From contig CBFGXE010000013.1 in NCBI GenBank assembly GCA_965652645.1, forward strand, positions 4,862 through 68,861: DNA of 64,000 nucleotides, written 5' to 3'. The translations under genes were made by a program, and so were the position numbers. The stretch comes from ZC4RG30 sp965652645. Its GTDB lineage: Bacteria > Pseudomonadota > Gammaproteobacteria > Steroidobacterales > Steroidobacteraceae. This document shows, in pieces, positions 10,996-19,347 of this stretch. The notes beneath the pieces are model-generated. The model worked only from the letters and a program-made list of their open reading frames with translations. It had not been told where the DNA came from and made no database searches. The stretch's first letter is position 1, and the number at the start of each line of letters is the position of its first letter.

Positions 10996-11780
10996 CAGGC
11001 CACCCGGGCCGTGGCGGCGCGGCCTTCCGCGCCCAGCGTGAGCACTTCCACGCCGGTGGCGGTGACCAGCACCGTGTGCTCCCACTGCGCCGACAGCGAA
11101 TGGTCCTTGGTGACCACCGTCCAGCCATCCTTCAGCAGCTGGACGTGGCGCTTGCCGGCGTTGATCATCGGCTCGATGGTGAAGGTCATGCCCTCGCGCA
11201 GCACCACGCCGCTGCCGGGCTTGCCGTAGTGCAGGACCTGCGGTTCCTCGTGGTAGATGCGTCCGATGCCGTGGCCGCAGTACTCGCGCACCACGGAGAA
11301 TCCCTCGCCCTCGGCATGTGACTGGATGGCGAAACCGATGTCGCCCAGCGTGGCGCCGGGGCGTACCTGCCGGATGCCTTCCCACATGGCTTCGTGGGTG
11401 ACGCGCGCAAGCCGCTCGGCCAGCACCGGCGGCTTGCCGGCGAAGTACATGCGGCTGGTGTCACCGTGGAAGCCGTCGCGGATCACCGTGACGTCGATGT
11501 TGATGATGTCGCCGGAGGCCAGCTTGCGGTCGTTGGGAATGCCGTGGCAGACGACGTGGTTGACCGAGGTGCAGATGGTCTTGGGGAAGCCGTTGTAGCC
11601 CACGTTGGCGGGGACGGCCTTCTGCACCTGCACAATGTAGTCGTGGCAGAGGCGGTCAAGCTCGTCGGTGGTGACGCCGGGCTTCACGTGCTCGCCGATC
11701 ATGTCGAGCACGTCGGCGGCCAGGCGTCCGGCGACGCGCATTTTTTCCTGTTCTTCCGGGGACTTGATGGTGATGGGCAC
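10995..11780 (-). CDS. map: Type I methionine aminopeptidase
   Basis: Removes the initiator methionine from nascent proteins; 261 residues, typical for type Ia MetAP. All five metal ligands are present: Asp96, Asp107, His170, Glu203 and Glu234, plus the substrate-contacting His79 in VVCHGIPN. It is transcribed divergently from rpsB, the common arrangement in proteobacteria, with 198 bp between the two starts. It shares one nucleotide with glnD. Confidence 0.97.
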   Translation of the reverse strand: MPITIKSPEEQEKMRVAGRLAADVLDMIGEHVKPGVTTDELDRLCHDYIVQVQKAVPANVGYNGFPKTICTSVNHVVCHGIPNDRKLASGDIINIDVTVIRDGFHGDTSRMYFAGKPPVLAERLARVTHEAMWEGIRQVRPGATLGDIGFAIQSHAEGEGFSVVREYCGHGIGRIYHEEPQVLHYGKPGSGVVLREGMTFTIEPMINAGKRHVQLLKDGWTVVTKDHSLSAQWEHTVLVTATGVEVLTLGAEGRAATARVA

Positions 11781-11818
11781 GGGGTGCTGGACTCGCTGGC
11801 CCGGGTGGGCCTAACACA

Positions 11819-11847
11819 TTGTTCGGGCAGGAACTTCATGGTATAAA
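11819..11847 (+). promoter_or_regulatory. Probable sigma70-type promoter for rpsB-tsf
   Basis: TTGTTC (11819-11824), a 17-nt spacer and TATAAA (11842-11847). The -10 matches 5/6 and the -35 3/6 of the consensus, at ideal spacing. It lies 131 nt before the rpsB ATG in the map/rpsB divergent region, so the transcript would have a leader of about 125 nt. This is predicted from sequence only. Confidence 0.55.
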
Positions 11848-11904
11848 GCGCGGCCTTTTTTGGCAAACCAATCCCTGCGCGTTTCGACACTGGCGGCCGG
11901 GTGT

Positions 11905-11918
11905 TCCTTCCGGAAGGA
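11905..11918 (+). promoter_or_regulatory. Palindromic stem in the rpsB mRNA leader
   Basis: A perfect 14-nt palindrome, TCCTTCCGGAAGGA, within the predicted untranslated leader of rpsB. S2 is known to repress its own operon through the rpsB leader in gammaproteobacteria. This element could be part of such a structure, but the known S2 leader motif was not verified here. Confidence 0.35.
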
Positions 11919-11978
11919 GGGGATCGCCGCCAGGGATCCGCGCCAGGCCCCCAACCCGAACACAATGAGGAATTGACC

Positions 11979-12950
11979 ATGGCAGCAGTGTCCATGCGAC
12001 AGATGCTGGAAGCGGGCGTCCATTTCGGACACCAGACCCGTTTCTGGAACCCCCGGATGGCCCAGTACATCTTCGGGGAACGCAACCGCATCCACATCAT
12101 CAACCTTGAGAAGACGCAGCCGCTGTTCGCGGAGGCGATGAACTTCGTCAAGAGCGTGGTTGCCGATGGCGGCACGCTTTTGTTCGTCGGCACCAAGCGC
12201 TCGGCCCGCGAGGCCATCCAGAAGGAAGCGGCCCGCTGCGGCATGCCCTTCGTGAACCAGCGCTGGCCCGGCGGCATGCTCACCAACTTCAAGACCATCC
12301 GCCAGTCGATCAAGCGCCTGATGGAGCTCAGCGAGCTGTCGGAGTCCGGCGCGCTCGACAAGCGCAGCAAGAAGGAAGCCCTGCAGCTGCGCCGCGAGAT
12401 GGACAAGCTCGAGAAGAGCCTGGGCGGCATCAAGCACATGGCCACGCTGCCCGACGTGATCTTCGTGATCGACGTGGGCCACGAGCGCATCGCGCTCAAT
12501 GAATCCAACAAGCTCGGCATCCCCGTGGTGGCCGTTGTCGACACCAACTGCTCGCCCCAGGGCGTGGACTACGTGATCCCCGGCAATGATGACGCCATGC
12601 GCGCCATCAGCCTCTACGCGTCGGCCGTGGCCGATGCCGTGCTCGAGGGCAAGGCCGCCACGCCGCAGGTGATGGTGGGCGAGGATGACTTCGTCGAGCT
12701 CGACGAATCCGGCGCCCCGCGCCGCGCGCCCTCCCGTGGCCGCCCGCGCCCGCAGGCGGCCGTGCGCCGCAAGCCGGCCCGCGCCGCTGCCGTGGAAGCC
12801 GAAGCCAATGCCCCGGCCGCGCCGGTGGCCGAAGCCGAGCTGGACGAGCCGGTGGTGGCTGCGCCGGAAGGCGGCAAGGAGCAGATCGGCACCACCCGTC
12901 GCCGCTCCTCCGGCCCGGCAGGTGGCGCGCGTCGCGGGGGTGCCCGCTGA
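11979..12950 (+). CDS. rpsB: 30S ribosomal protein S2
   Basis: Structural protein of the small ribosomal subunit, 323 residues. The core (about residues 1-240) is canonical: MRQMLEAGVHFGHQTRFWNP at the start, HMATLPDVIFVIDVGHE and IPGNDDAMRAI later. The E. coli protein ends near residue 241. Here residues ~243-323 form an extra low-complexity tail rich in Ala, Pro, Arg and Glu, basic at both ends and acidic in the middle. The ATG at 11979 follows GAGGAA with 6-nt spacing. The frame extends 26 codons upstream into the leader without a better start. It overlaps tsf by 1 nt (TGATG). Confidence 0.97.
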   Translation: MAAVSMRQMLEAGVHFGHQTRFWNPRMAQYIFGERNRIHIINLEKTQPLFAEAMNFVKSVVADGGTLLFVGTKRSAREAIQKEAARCGMPFVNQRWPGGMLTNFKTIRQSIKRLMELSELSESGALDKRSKKEALQLRREMDKLEKSLGGIKHMATLPDVIFVIDVGHERIALNESNKLGIPVVAVVDTNCSPQGVDYVIPGNDDAMRAISLYASAVADAVLEGKAATPQVMVGEDDFVELDESGAPRRAPSRGRPRPQAAVRRKPARAAAVEAEANAPAAPVAEAELDEPVVAAPEGGKEQIGTTRRRSSGPAGGARRGGAR

Positions 12951-13858
12951 TGAGCGTCACTGCAGAAACCGTCCGCCAGCTGCGCGAGCGCACCGGCGCC
13001 GGCATGATGGAGTGCAAGAAGGCGCTGGTGGAAACCCATGGCGACCTGGATGCCGCCGCCGAGCTGATGCGCAAGCAGGGCCTGGCCAAGGCCGACAAGA
13101 AGGCCTCGCGCGTGGCCGCCGAGGGCGTGATCACCTCCGCCACCTCCGCCGACGGCAAGGCGGCGGTGCTGGTGGAGATCAACTGCGAGACCGACTTCGT
13201 CGCGCGCGGTGATGACTTCACGGGCTTCGCGAAGGAAGTCGCCGCCGTGGCCCTGGCCGGCAATCCCGCCAGCGTCGAGGCCCTGTCGGCCCTGAAGCTG
13301 GCCTCCGGGGAGACCATCGACGAGAGGCGCCGCGCGCTGATCGCGAAGATCGGCGAGAACATCTCGGTGCGCCGCTTCGAGCGGGTCGAGTCCAGCGACC
13401 TGCTGGGCACCTACCTGCACGGCACGCGCATCGGCTCGCTGGTGGCCGTCGAGGGCGGCGACGCCCAGCTGGCGAAGGACCTCGCCATGCACGTGGCTGC
13501 CAGCAATCCGCTGTATCTCGCCGCCAGCGACGTCCCCGAGGCCGACCGGGCCAAGGAACGCGACATCCGGGTCGAGATGCTCAAGAACGACGAGAAGAAC
13601 AAGGGCAAGCCCGAGAACATCCTCGTCAAGATCGTCGAGGGCGGCCTCAACAAGTGGCTGAACGAGATCACCCTGCTGGGCCAGCCGTTCGTGAAGGACG
13701 ACAAGGTCTCCATCGAGAAGCTGCTGGCCGGCGCCAAGGCGAAGGTCACCCGCTATGCGCGCCTGGAGGTGGGCGCGGGCATCGAGAAGAAGCAGGACGA
13801 CTTCGTCGCCGAGGTGATGAGCCAGGCGGGCCTCAAAAAGGACGAGGGCCCGAAGTAA
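12950..13858 (+). CDS. tsf: Elongation factor Ts
   Basis: Guanine nucleotide exchange factor for EF-Tu, 302 residues. The N-terminal UBA-like domain carries RERTGAGMMECKKAL and the core begins with EINCETDFVARGDDF, both hallmarks of EF-Ts. The ATG lies inside the rpsB stop (TGATG), much tighter than the long rpsB-tsf spacer of E. coli. A strong intrinsic terminator follows 20 nt after the stop. Confidence 0.97.
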   Translation: MSVTAETVRQLRERTGAGMMECKKALVETHGDLDAAAELMRKQGLAKADKKASRVAAEGVITSATSADGKAAVLVEINCETDFVARGDDFTGFAKEVAAVALAGNPASVEALSALKLASGETIDERRRALIAKIGENISVRRFERVESSDLLGTYLHGTRIGSLVAVEGGDAQLAKDLAMHVAASNPLYLAASDVPEADRAKERDIRVEMLKNDEKNKGKPENILVKIVEGGLNKWLNEITLLGQPFVKDDKVSIEKLLAGAKAKVTRYARLEVGAGIEKKQDDFVAEVMSQAGLKKDEGPK

Positions 13859-13876
13859 TATTCAGGCATGATCATC

Positions 13877-13904
13877 AAATCCCCGCTCCGGCGGGGATTT
13901 TTTT
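13877..13904 (+). terminator. Rho-independent terminator after tsf
   Basis: An 8-bp GC-rich stem (ATCCCCGC at 13879-13886 with GCGGGGAT at 13891-13898), extendable to 10 bp, closed by a UCCG tetraloop and followed by a run of seven T (13898-13904). It ends only 17 nt before the pyrH ATG, so it separates rpsB-tsf from the long downstream block or acts as a leaky attenuator. Confidence 0.9.
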
Positions 13905-13921
13905 GAATCTGGAGTCGATGA

Positions 13922-14641
13922 ATGAGTGCAGTCCGGTACAAGCGCATCCTGGTGAAGCTGTCCGGTGAGGCCCTGCTCGGCACGGCCGAGTACGGCATCG
14001 ATCCGGCCATGTTGAAGCGCGTGGCCGCCGAGCTGGTGGAGGTTTCCGCCACCGGCGTCGAGGTGGCGGTGGTGATCGGCGGCGGCAACATCTTCCGCGG
14101 GGCGGGCCTGGCCCGGGCCGGCATGGACCGCGTCACCGCCGACCAGATGGGCATGCTGGCCACGGTGATGAACTCCCTGGCCATGCAGGATGCCATCGAG
14201 TCCGCCGGCGCCCATGCCCGCGTGATGTCGGCCATCCGCATCAACGAGGTGTGCGAGGACTACATCCGCCGCCGCGCCGTGCGCCACCTGGAGAAGGGGC
14301 GCATCGTGATCTTCGCCGCCGGCACCGGCAATCCCTTCTTCACCACCGATTCGGCCGCCTCGCTGCGCGCCATCGAGATCGAGGCCGACCTGCTGCTGAA
14401 GGCCACCAAGGTCAACGGCGTGTATTCGGACGACCCGGTGAAGAACCCGGCGGCCACCCGCTACGAGAAACTCAGCTACGACCGCGTGCTGGATGACCGC
14501 CTGGGCGTGATGGACGCCACGGCCATCGTCCTGTGCCGCGACAACCACATCCCCTTGCGGGTGTTCAACCTGCATAACCCCGGCGACCTGCCACGGGTTG
14601 TGCGCGGCGAGAATGTGGGTACGCTGGTAAGCAACGACTGA
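13922..14641 (+). CDS. pyrH: UMP kinase
   Basis: Phosphorylates UMP to UDP for pyrimidine nucleotide synthesis; 239 residues, the usual size of the bacterial amino-acid-kinase-fold hexameric enzyme. Motifs seen: RILVKLSGEALLG, VIGGGNIFRG, FFTTDSAASLRA and DDPVKNPAA. It starts 17 nt after the tsf terminator with GGAG nearby (13911-13914), leaving no room for a promoter between terminator and gene. frr follows after 19 nt. Confidence 0.97.
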   Translation: MSAVRYKRILVKLSGEALLGTAEYGIDPAMLKRVAAELVEVSATGVEVAVVIGGGNIFRGAGLARAGMDRVTADQMGMLATVMNSLAMQDAIESAGAHARVMSAIRINEVCEDYIRRRAVRHLEKGRIVIFAAGTGNPFFTTDSAASLRAIEIEADLLLKATKVNGVYSDDPVKNPAATRYEKLSYDRVLDDRLGVMDATAIVLCRDNHIPLRVFNLHNPGDLPRVVRGENVGTLVSND

Positions 14642-14660
14642 CCCGAAGGACCGATACGCC

Positions 14661-15218
14661 ATGATCAACGACATCAAGGCCGATGCCACCGAGCGCATGC
14701 AGAAGTGCATCCAGAGCTTCCAGAACGACCTGAAGAAGCTGCGCACCGGCCGCGCGCATCCCAGCCTCATCGAGGGGCTCAAGGTGGAGTTCTACGGCGC
14801 CGAGTCGCCCCTGAACCAGGTGGCCAACATCGGCGTGGAGGAGGGCCGCACCCTGGTGGTGACGCCCTGGGACAAGTCCATGGTGGGGGCCATCGAGAAG
14901 GCCATCCACAAGTCGGACCTGCACCTGAATCCCAACACCGCCGGCACGGTGATCCGCATTCCGCTGCCGCCGCTCACCGAGGAGCGCCGCAAGGACATCC
15001 TGAAAGTGGTGCGCGCTGATGCCGAGAATGCCCGCGTGTCCGTGCGCAACGTGCGGCGCGATGCCATCGCCGGCATCAAGGAAGCCCTGAAGGAGAAACT
15101 GATCTCCCAGGACGATGAACGGCGTGGCGCCGAGGAGATCCAGAAGATCACCGACAAGGCCGTGGCCGACATCGACCAGGTGCTGGCGGCGAAGGAAAAG
15201 GAGATCATGCAGGTCTGA
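14661..15218 (+). CDS. frr: Ribosome recycling factor
   Basis: Splits post-termination ribosomes together with EF-G; 185 residues, exactly the common RRF length. Characteristic parts are KLRTGRAHPSLIEGLKVEFYG at the beginning of domain I, the TPWDKSMVGAIEKAI region of domain II and NVRRDAIAGIKE in the C-terminal helix. It belongs to the pyrH-frr-uppS-cdsA-dxr run; uppS starts 34 nt after its stop. Confidence 0.97.
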   Translation: MINDIKADATERMQKCIQSFQNDLKKLRTGRAHPSLIEGLKVEFYGAESPLNQVANIGVEEGRTLVVTPWDKSMVGAIEKAIHKSDLHLNPNTAGTVIRIPLPPLTEERRKDILKVVRADAENARVSVRNVRRDAIAGIKEALKEKLISQDDERRGAEEIQKITDKAVADIDQVLAAKEKEIMQV

Positions 15219-15252
15219 GGCGCGCCCGCGCGTCTCTCCTGCCTGCCGGGCC

Positions 15253-15975
15253 ATGACGCTGCCGCGTCACATCGCGATCATCATGGACGGCAATGGCCGC
15301 TGGGCCAACGCCCGTGGCCTGCCGCGCCAGGCCGGCCACAAGCAGGGCGTGGAGCCCGTGCGCATGTGCATCCGCGAGTGCATGAAACGGCGCATCGGCG
15401 CGCTCACGCTGTTCGCCTTCAGCAGCGAGAACTGGGGCCGGCCCAGCGAGGAGGTCGGTGCGCTGATGGGCCTGTTCGTGGAGGCGCTGGACAGCGAGAT
15501 AGACGAACTGCACGAGAATGGCGTGCGCGTGCGTTTCATCGGCGACCGGCAGGGCTTCCCGGTGCGGCTGCAGGCACGCATGAGCTCGGCGGAGGCGCGT
15601 ACCGCGGGCAACTCCGCCCTGCAGTGCCAGGTTGCCGTGGGATACGGCGGCCGATGGGACATCGTGAATGCGGCGCGCCAGATGGCCGCGCGCTGTGCCG
15701 CCGGCGAGCTGCGCGCCGGTGACATCACCGCCGAAGCCTTCGGCGGCGCCTTGCAGCTCGGCGCACTGCCTGACCCGGACCTCTTCATCCGCACGGGAGG
15801 CGAGAAGCGCATCAGCAACTTCCTGCTGTGGAACCTGGCCTACACGGAGCTGTATTTCTGCGACGTGCTGTGGCCGGACTTCGCCGCGCCAGACTTTGCC
15901 GCTGCGCTGGAATTCTTTGCCACGCGCCAGCGTCGCTACGGCCTCACCGCCGCGCAGGCAGGAGTCGCCCCGTGA
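15253..15975 (+). CDS. uppS: Di-trans,poly-cis-undecaprenyl diphosphate synthase
   Basis: Makes undecaprenyl diphosphate, the lipid carrier for peptidoglycan and O-antigen. The 240-residue protein shows the cis-prenyltransferase signature IAIIMDGNGRWA with its catalytic Asp, GLPRQAGHKQG, and LFIRTGGEKRISNFLLW near the end. The ATG at 15253 gives the normal N-terminus; the frame is open upstream across the end of frr but is not homologous there. Its stop overlaps the cdsA GTG start as GTGA. Confidence 0.96.
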   Translation: MTLPRHIAIIMDGNGRWANARGLPRQAGHKQGVEPVRMCIRECMKRRIGALTLFAFSSENWGRPSEEVGALMGLFVEALDSEIDELHENGVRVRFIGDRQGFPVRLQARMSSAEARTAGNSALQCQVAVGYGGRWDIVNAARQMAARCAAGELRAGDITAEAFGGALQLGALPDPDLFIRTGGEKRISNFLLWNLAYTELYFCDVLWPDFAAPDFAAALEFFATRQRRYGLTAAQAGVAP

Positions 15976-16772
15976 CCGGCACGCGGGTGGTGTCGGCCAT
16001 TTTCATTGCCGCACTGCTGCTGTCAGCGGTGCTGTTCCTGTCGCCAGCCTGGTCGGCCGTGGCGCTGTCGCTGGTCATCCTGGCGGCGGCCTGGGAGTGG
16101 TCGGCGCTGCTGGGGCCGGGCGTTGGCGCGCGCGCGCTGTTCATCGTGTCCACCGTGCTGCTCGGCGGGCTGTGGTGGCAGGCCAGCGCCACGCCGGGCG
16201 GCCTGAAGGTCGTGCTGCTGGCGGCCTTCCTCTGCTGGTCGATGGCGGCCATCTGGCTGTTTGCGAGCCGCCGCACCAGCCGCGCGCTGATCGGCATCGC
16301 GGGCCTCCTGGCCCTGTCCTTCGCCTGGCTGGCGCTGGTGCGCATGCGGCTGGACTGGCCGCGTGGCGACCACGCGGTGGTCTATGCACTGCTGATCGTG
16401 TGGCTGGCCGACAGCGGTGCCTATTTCGCGGGCCGCCGCTGGGGCGCCACGCGCCTGGCGCCTGCTGTCTCGCCGGGCAAGACCTGGGCGGGATTGTGGG
16501 GTGGCCTTGCGGTGTGCGCGCTGCTGGCGCTGGCCATCGCGGCCTGGCGGGAACTGCCCCTGTTGCCCCTGCTGGCCGTGACGCTGGTGGCCGGCATCTA
16601 TTCCGTGGTCGGTGACCTCACCGAAAGCCTCGCCAAGCGTTTCGCCGGCGTGAAGGACAGCGGCAGCCTGATTCCCGGCCATGGGGGCGTGCTCGATCGT
16701 TTCGACAGCCTGCTGGCCGCGGCGCCGGTACTGATGCTGGGCGTCGAGCTGCTGCCGGGGCTGCAGGGATGA
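15972..16772 (+). CDS. cdsA: Phosphatidate cytidylyltransferase
   Basis: Integral membrane enzyme forming CDP-diacylglycerol from phosphatidate and CTP; 266 residues with about 7-8 hydrophobic segments. The CDP-diglyceride synthase signature is complete near the C-terminus: KRFAGVKDSGSLIPGHGG followed by VLDRFD. The start is a GTG sharing 4 nt with the uppS stop. Its own stop overlaps the dxr ATG by 4 nt. Confidence 0.95.
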   Translation: MTGTRVVSAIFIAALLLSAVLFLSPAWSAVALSLVILAAAWEWSALLGPGVGARALFIVSTVLLGGLWWQASATPGGLKVVLLAAFLCWSMAAIWLFASRRTSRALIGIAGLLALSFAWLALVRMRLDWPRGDHAVVYALLIVWLADSGAYFAGRRWGATRLAPAVSPGKTWAGLWGGLAVCALLALAIAAWRELPLLPLLAVTLVAGIYSVVGDLTESLAKRFAGVKDSGSLIPGHGGVLDRFDSLLAAAPVLMLGVELLPGLQG

Positions 16773-17968
16773 CAACGCCGCAGGGCATCGCCGTGCTGGG
16801 GTCCACCGGCAGCATCGGCGAGAACACGCTTGCGGTGCTGCGTGCGCATCCCGGCCGCTTCCGGGTGATCGCGCTGCTGGCCCGCCGCAACCTGGAACTG
16901 CTGGTGCGGCAGGCGGCGGAATTCCGCCCCGCGCATGTGGCCATCGCCGATGCCGGCCTGGCCGGGGAATTGCGCCAGCGCCTGTCGCTGGCCGGCGTGA
17001 ACGCGCAGGTGCACGCCGGTGCCGATGCCGCCACCGTGCTTGCCACGTTGCCGGAAGTGGACTGCGTGGTCGCGGCCATCGTTGGCGCCGCCGGCCTGCC
17101 TTCCACCCTGGCGGCGGCCGGTGCAGCCAAGCGTCTGCTGATCGCCAACAAGGAAGCGCTGGTGATGGCCGGCCACCTGGTGCTGGCCGCGGCGCAGCGC
17201 TCGGGCGCCCGGATCATTCCCGTGGACAGCGAACACAACGCCATCTTCCAGTGCCTGCCCCAGCCCAGCCCGCTGGGCCAGGAGCCGGCTGGCGTGCGCC
17301 GCATCCTCCTGACCGCTTCCGGTGGCCCGTTCAGGGACTGGTCAGCTGCCGCTCTCGAAAATGTAACCCCGGATCAGGCCTGTGCTCATCCAGTATGGAG
17401 CATGGGGCGCAAGATCTCGGTCGACTCGGCCACCCTGATGAACAAGGGGCTGGAGCTGATCGAGGCGGCGCTGCTGTTCGGCCTGCCGGCGGAGCGCATC
17501 GAGGTGGTGATCCATCGACAGAGCGTGGTGCATTCACTGGTCGAGTACGAGGATGGCTCGGTGCTGGCGCAGCTGGGTTCCCCCGACATGCGCACGCCCA
17601 TCGCCCACGCCCTGGCGTGGCCGGAACGCATCGCCTCCGGTGTACAATTCCTCGACCTGCTGCGCGTGGGGAGGCTGGATTTCGAGGCACCGGACACGGG
17701 CCGCTTTCCCTGCCTGGCCCTGGCCACAGAGGCCGCGCGCGCGGGGGGCGAGATGCCAGCTGCGCTGAACGCGGCCAACGAGGTGGCGGTGGAGGCATTC
17801 CTGGCGGGACAACTGGATTTCATGGGCATCGCGGAGACGTGTGCGGCAGTGATGAAGGGCTGGGGCAGGGTGAACCAGGTGCAGGAGCTTGCCGGGGTGC
17901 TGGCGGCCGATGCCCGCGCCCGGGCGCTGGCAACGCAATGCGTGGCGCGCCACGCGGCGAGGGCCTGA
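16769..17968 (+). CDS. dxr: 1-deoxy-D-xylulose 5-phosphate reductoisomerase
   Basis: First committed step of the non-mevalonate isoprenoid pathway (DXP to MEP, NADPH dependent); 399 residues. Seen are the N-terminal dinucleotide loop GSTGSIGENTL, the LIANKEALVMAG segment, metal-binding IPVDSEHNAIFQCL and SMGRKISVDSATLMNKG. Two later MEP-pathway genes, ispD and ispF, lie at 37326-38515 in the same window, and the product feeds UppS upstream. Confidence 0.97.
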   Translation: MTTPQGIAVLGSTGSIGENTLAVLRAHPGRFRVIALLARRNLELLVRQAAEFRPAHVAIADAGLAGELRQRLSLAGVNAQVHAGADAATVLATLPEVDCVVAAIVGAAGLPSTLAAAGAAKRLLIANKEALVMAGHLVLAAAQRSGARIIPVDSEHNAIFQCLPQPSPLGQEPAGVRRILLTASGGPFRDWSAAALENVTPDQACAHPVWSMGRKISVDSATLMNKGLELIEAALLFGLPAERIEVVIHRQSVVHSLVEYEDGSVLAQLGSPDMRTPIAHALAWPERIASGVQFLDLLRVGRLDFEAPDTGRFPCLALATEAARAGGEMPAALNAANEVAVEAFLAGQLDFMGIAETCAAVMKGWGRVNQVQELAGVLAADARARALATQCVARHAARA

Positions 17969-17969
17969 G

Positions 17970-19346
17970 ATGAGCCTGTCCTGGCAGCATCTGCTGGCCT
18001 TCCTGGTCGCGGTGGGCGTATTGGTCACCGTGCACGAGTTCGGCCACTTCTGGGTGGCGCGCAAGCTCGGCTTCAAGGTGCTGCGCTTCTCGGTGGGCTT
18101 CGGCAAGGCGCTGTGGACCCGCCGTGGCCGCGACGCCGACCAGGTGGAATACGTGATCGCCGCCATCCCGCTGGGCGGCTACGTGAAGCTGCTGGATGAG
18201 CGCGAGGGACCGGTCGATCCGCGCGAGCTGCCGCGAGCCTTCAACCGGCGGCCGCACTGGCAGCGCATCCTGGTGCTGCTGGCCGGGCCGGCCTTCAACA
18301 TCATCTTTGCCATCCTGCTGCTGTGGGGCCTTTTCTGGATCAACGGCGTGAGTGAAGTGCGCGCCGTGGTGGGCAAGGTCGTGCCTGATTCGCCCGCCGC
18401 GCAGGCCGGGCTTGCCAGCGGCGATGAGATCCTCGCCCTCGACGGCCGGCCCGCCGCCGGACAGAAGGACGTGGTGATCGGCCTGCTGGAAGGCATGACC
18501 TCCGATGGTCGCGTGCAGCTGTCGCTGCGCAACGAGGATGGCGCTGAGCGGGTGGTCCTGCTGCACGTCACCGATGCGGCCGAGCGCCGTCGCCTCACCG
18601 AGCCGGAGAACCTGCTCACGGGCCTGGGATTCGGATTCTGGCGGCCCGTGCAGCCCGCGCGCATCGAACAGGTCATCCAGGGCAGTGCCGCCGAAGCGGC
18701 CGGCCTCCAGGCCGGCGATGAGCTGCTGGCGGTGGACGATCGTGCCGTGGAGGATTTCGAGTCCGCGCGCCTGCTGATCGCGCCGCGGGGCGGCGAGGAC
18801 GTGGAACTCACCATCCTGCGCGACGGCGCACGGCAGCGCCTGCGGGTGCAGGTGCCCGCGATCGAGGAGGGCGGTCGCACCATCGGGCGCATCGGCATCG
18901 CGGCCGCACCGCAACCGCTGCCGGCCTCCATGCAGCGCCATACCCGCCTGGGCCCCCTGGAGTCGCTGGCGATGGGCACCGCGGAGTCCTGGCGCATGAC
19001 CGAACTGCAGGCCAAGGTGTTCTGGCGCATGCTGCGCGGCCAGGTCTCGCTGAAGAACCTCTCCGGTCCGCTGACCATCGCGGAGTTCGCCGGCGAGTCG
19101 GCGCGCAGCGGCCCGGCCACCTTCCTCTCCTTCCTCGTGCTCATCAGCCTGAGCCTGGGTTTCATCAACCTGCTGCCCGTCCCCATCCTCGATGGCGGCC
19201 AGGTGGTCTACCAGGTGATCGAGTGGATCAAGGGCAGTCCCCTGTCCGAACGGGCCCAGGTGCTGGGCCAGCAGCTGGGCATCGGCATGCTGGTGCTGCT
19301 GATGGGCGCGGCGCTCTACAACGACATCCTGCGGCAATTCGGCTGA
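17970..19346 (+). CDS. rseP: RIP metalloprotease RseP
   Basis: Site-2 membrane protease that completes the degradation of anti-sigma factor RseA and so releases sigma E; 458 residues. The zinc motif HEFGH is at residues 22-26 in the first membrane helix, and the LDG motif (PILDGGQVVY) lies near the C-terminus. Between them are two PDZ domains, with repeated AAQAGLASGDEILALDG-like and AAGLQAGDELLAVDD-like units. The likely target RseA is encoded at 60302-60934. The ATG is 1 nt after the dxr stop; bamA starts 1 nt after the rseP stop. Confidence 0.96.
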   Translation: MSLSWQHLLAFLVAVGVLVTVHEFGHFWVARKLGFKVLRFSVGFGKALWTRRGRDADQVEYVIAAIPLGGYVKLLDEREGPVDPRELPRAFNRRPHWQRILVLLAGPAFNIIFAILLLWGLFWINGVSEVRAVVGKVVPDSPAAQAGLASGDEILALDGRPAAGQKDVVIGLLEGMTSDGRVQLSLRNEDGAERVVLLHVTDAAERRRLTEPENLLTGLGFGFWRPVQPARIEQVIQGSAAEAAGLQAGDELLAVDDRAVEDFESARLLIAPRGGEDVELTILRDGARQRLRVQVPAIEEGGRTIGRIGIAAAPQPLPASMQRHTRLGPLESLAMGTAESWRMTELQAKVFWRMLRGQVSLKNLSGPLTIAEFAGESARSGPATFLSFLVLISLSLGFINLLPVPILDGGQVVYQVIEWIKGSPLSERAQVLGQQLGIGMLVLLMGAALYNDILRQFG

Positions 19347-19347
19347 C

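Noticed and set aside
7087..11229. Two very long plus-strand open frames (617 and 762 codons) opposite dapC and glnD
   Set aside because: They are exact antisense shadows of strongly conserved genes; high GC content removes stop codons. The translations are Arg/His/Gln/Ala-rich without any domain.
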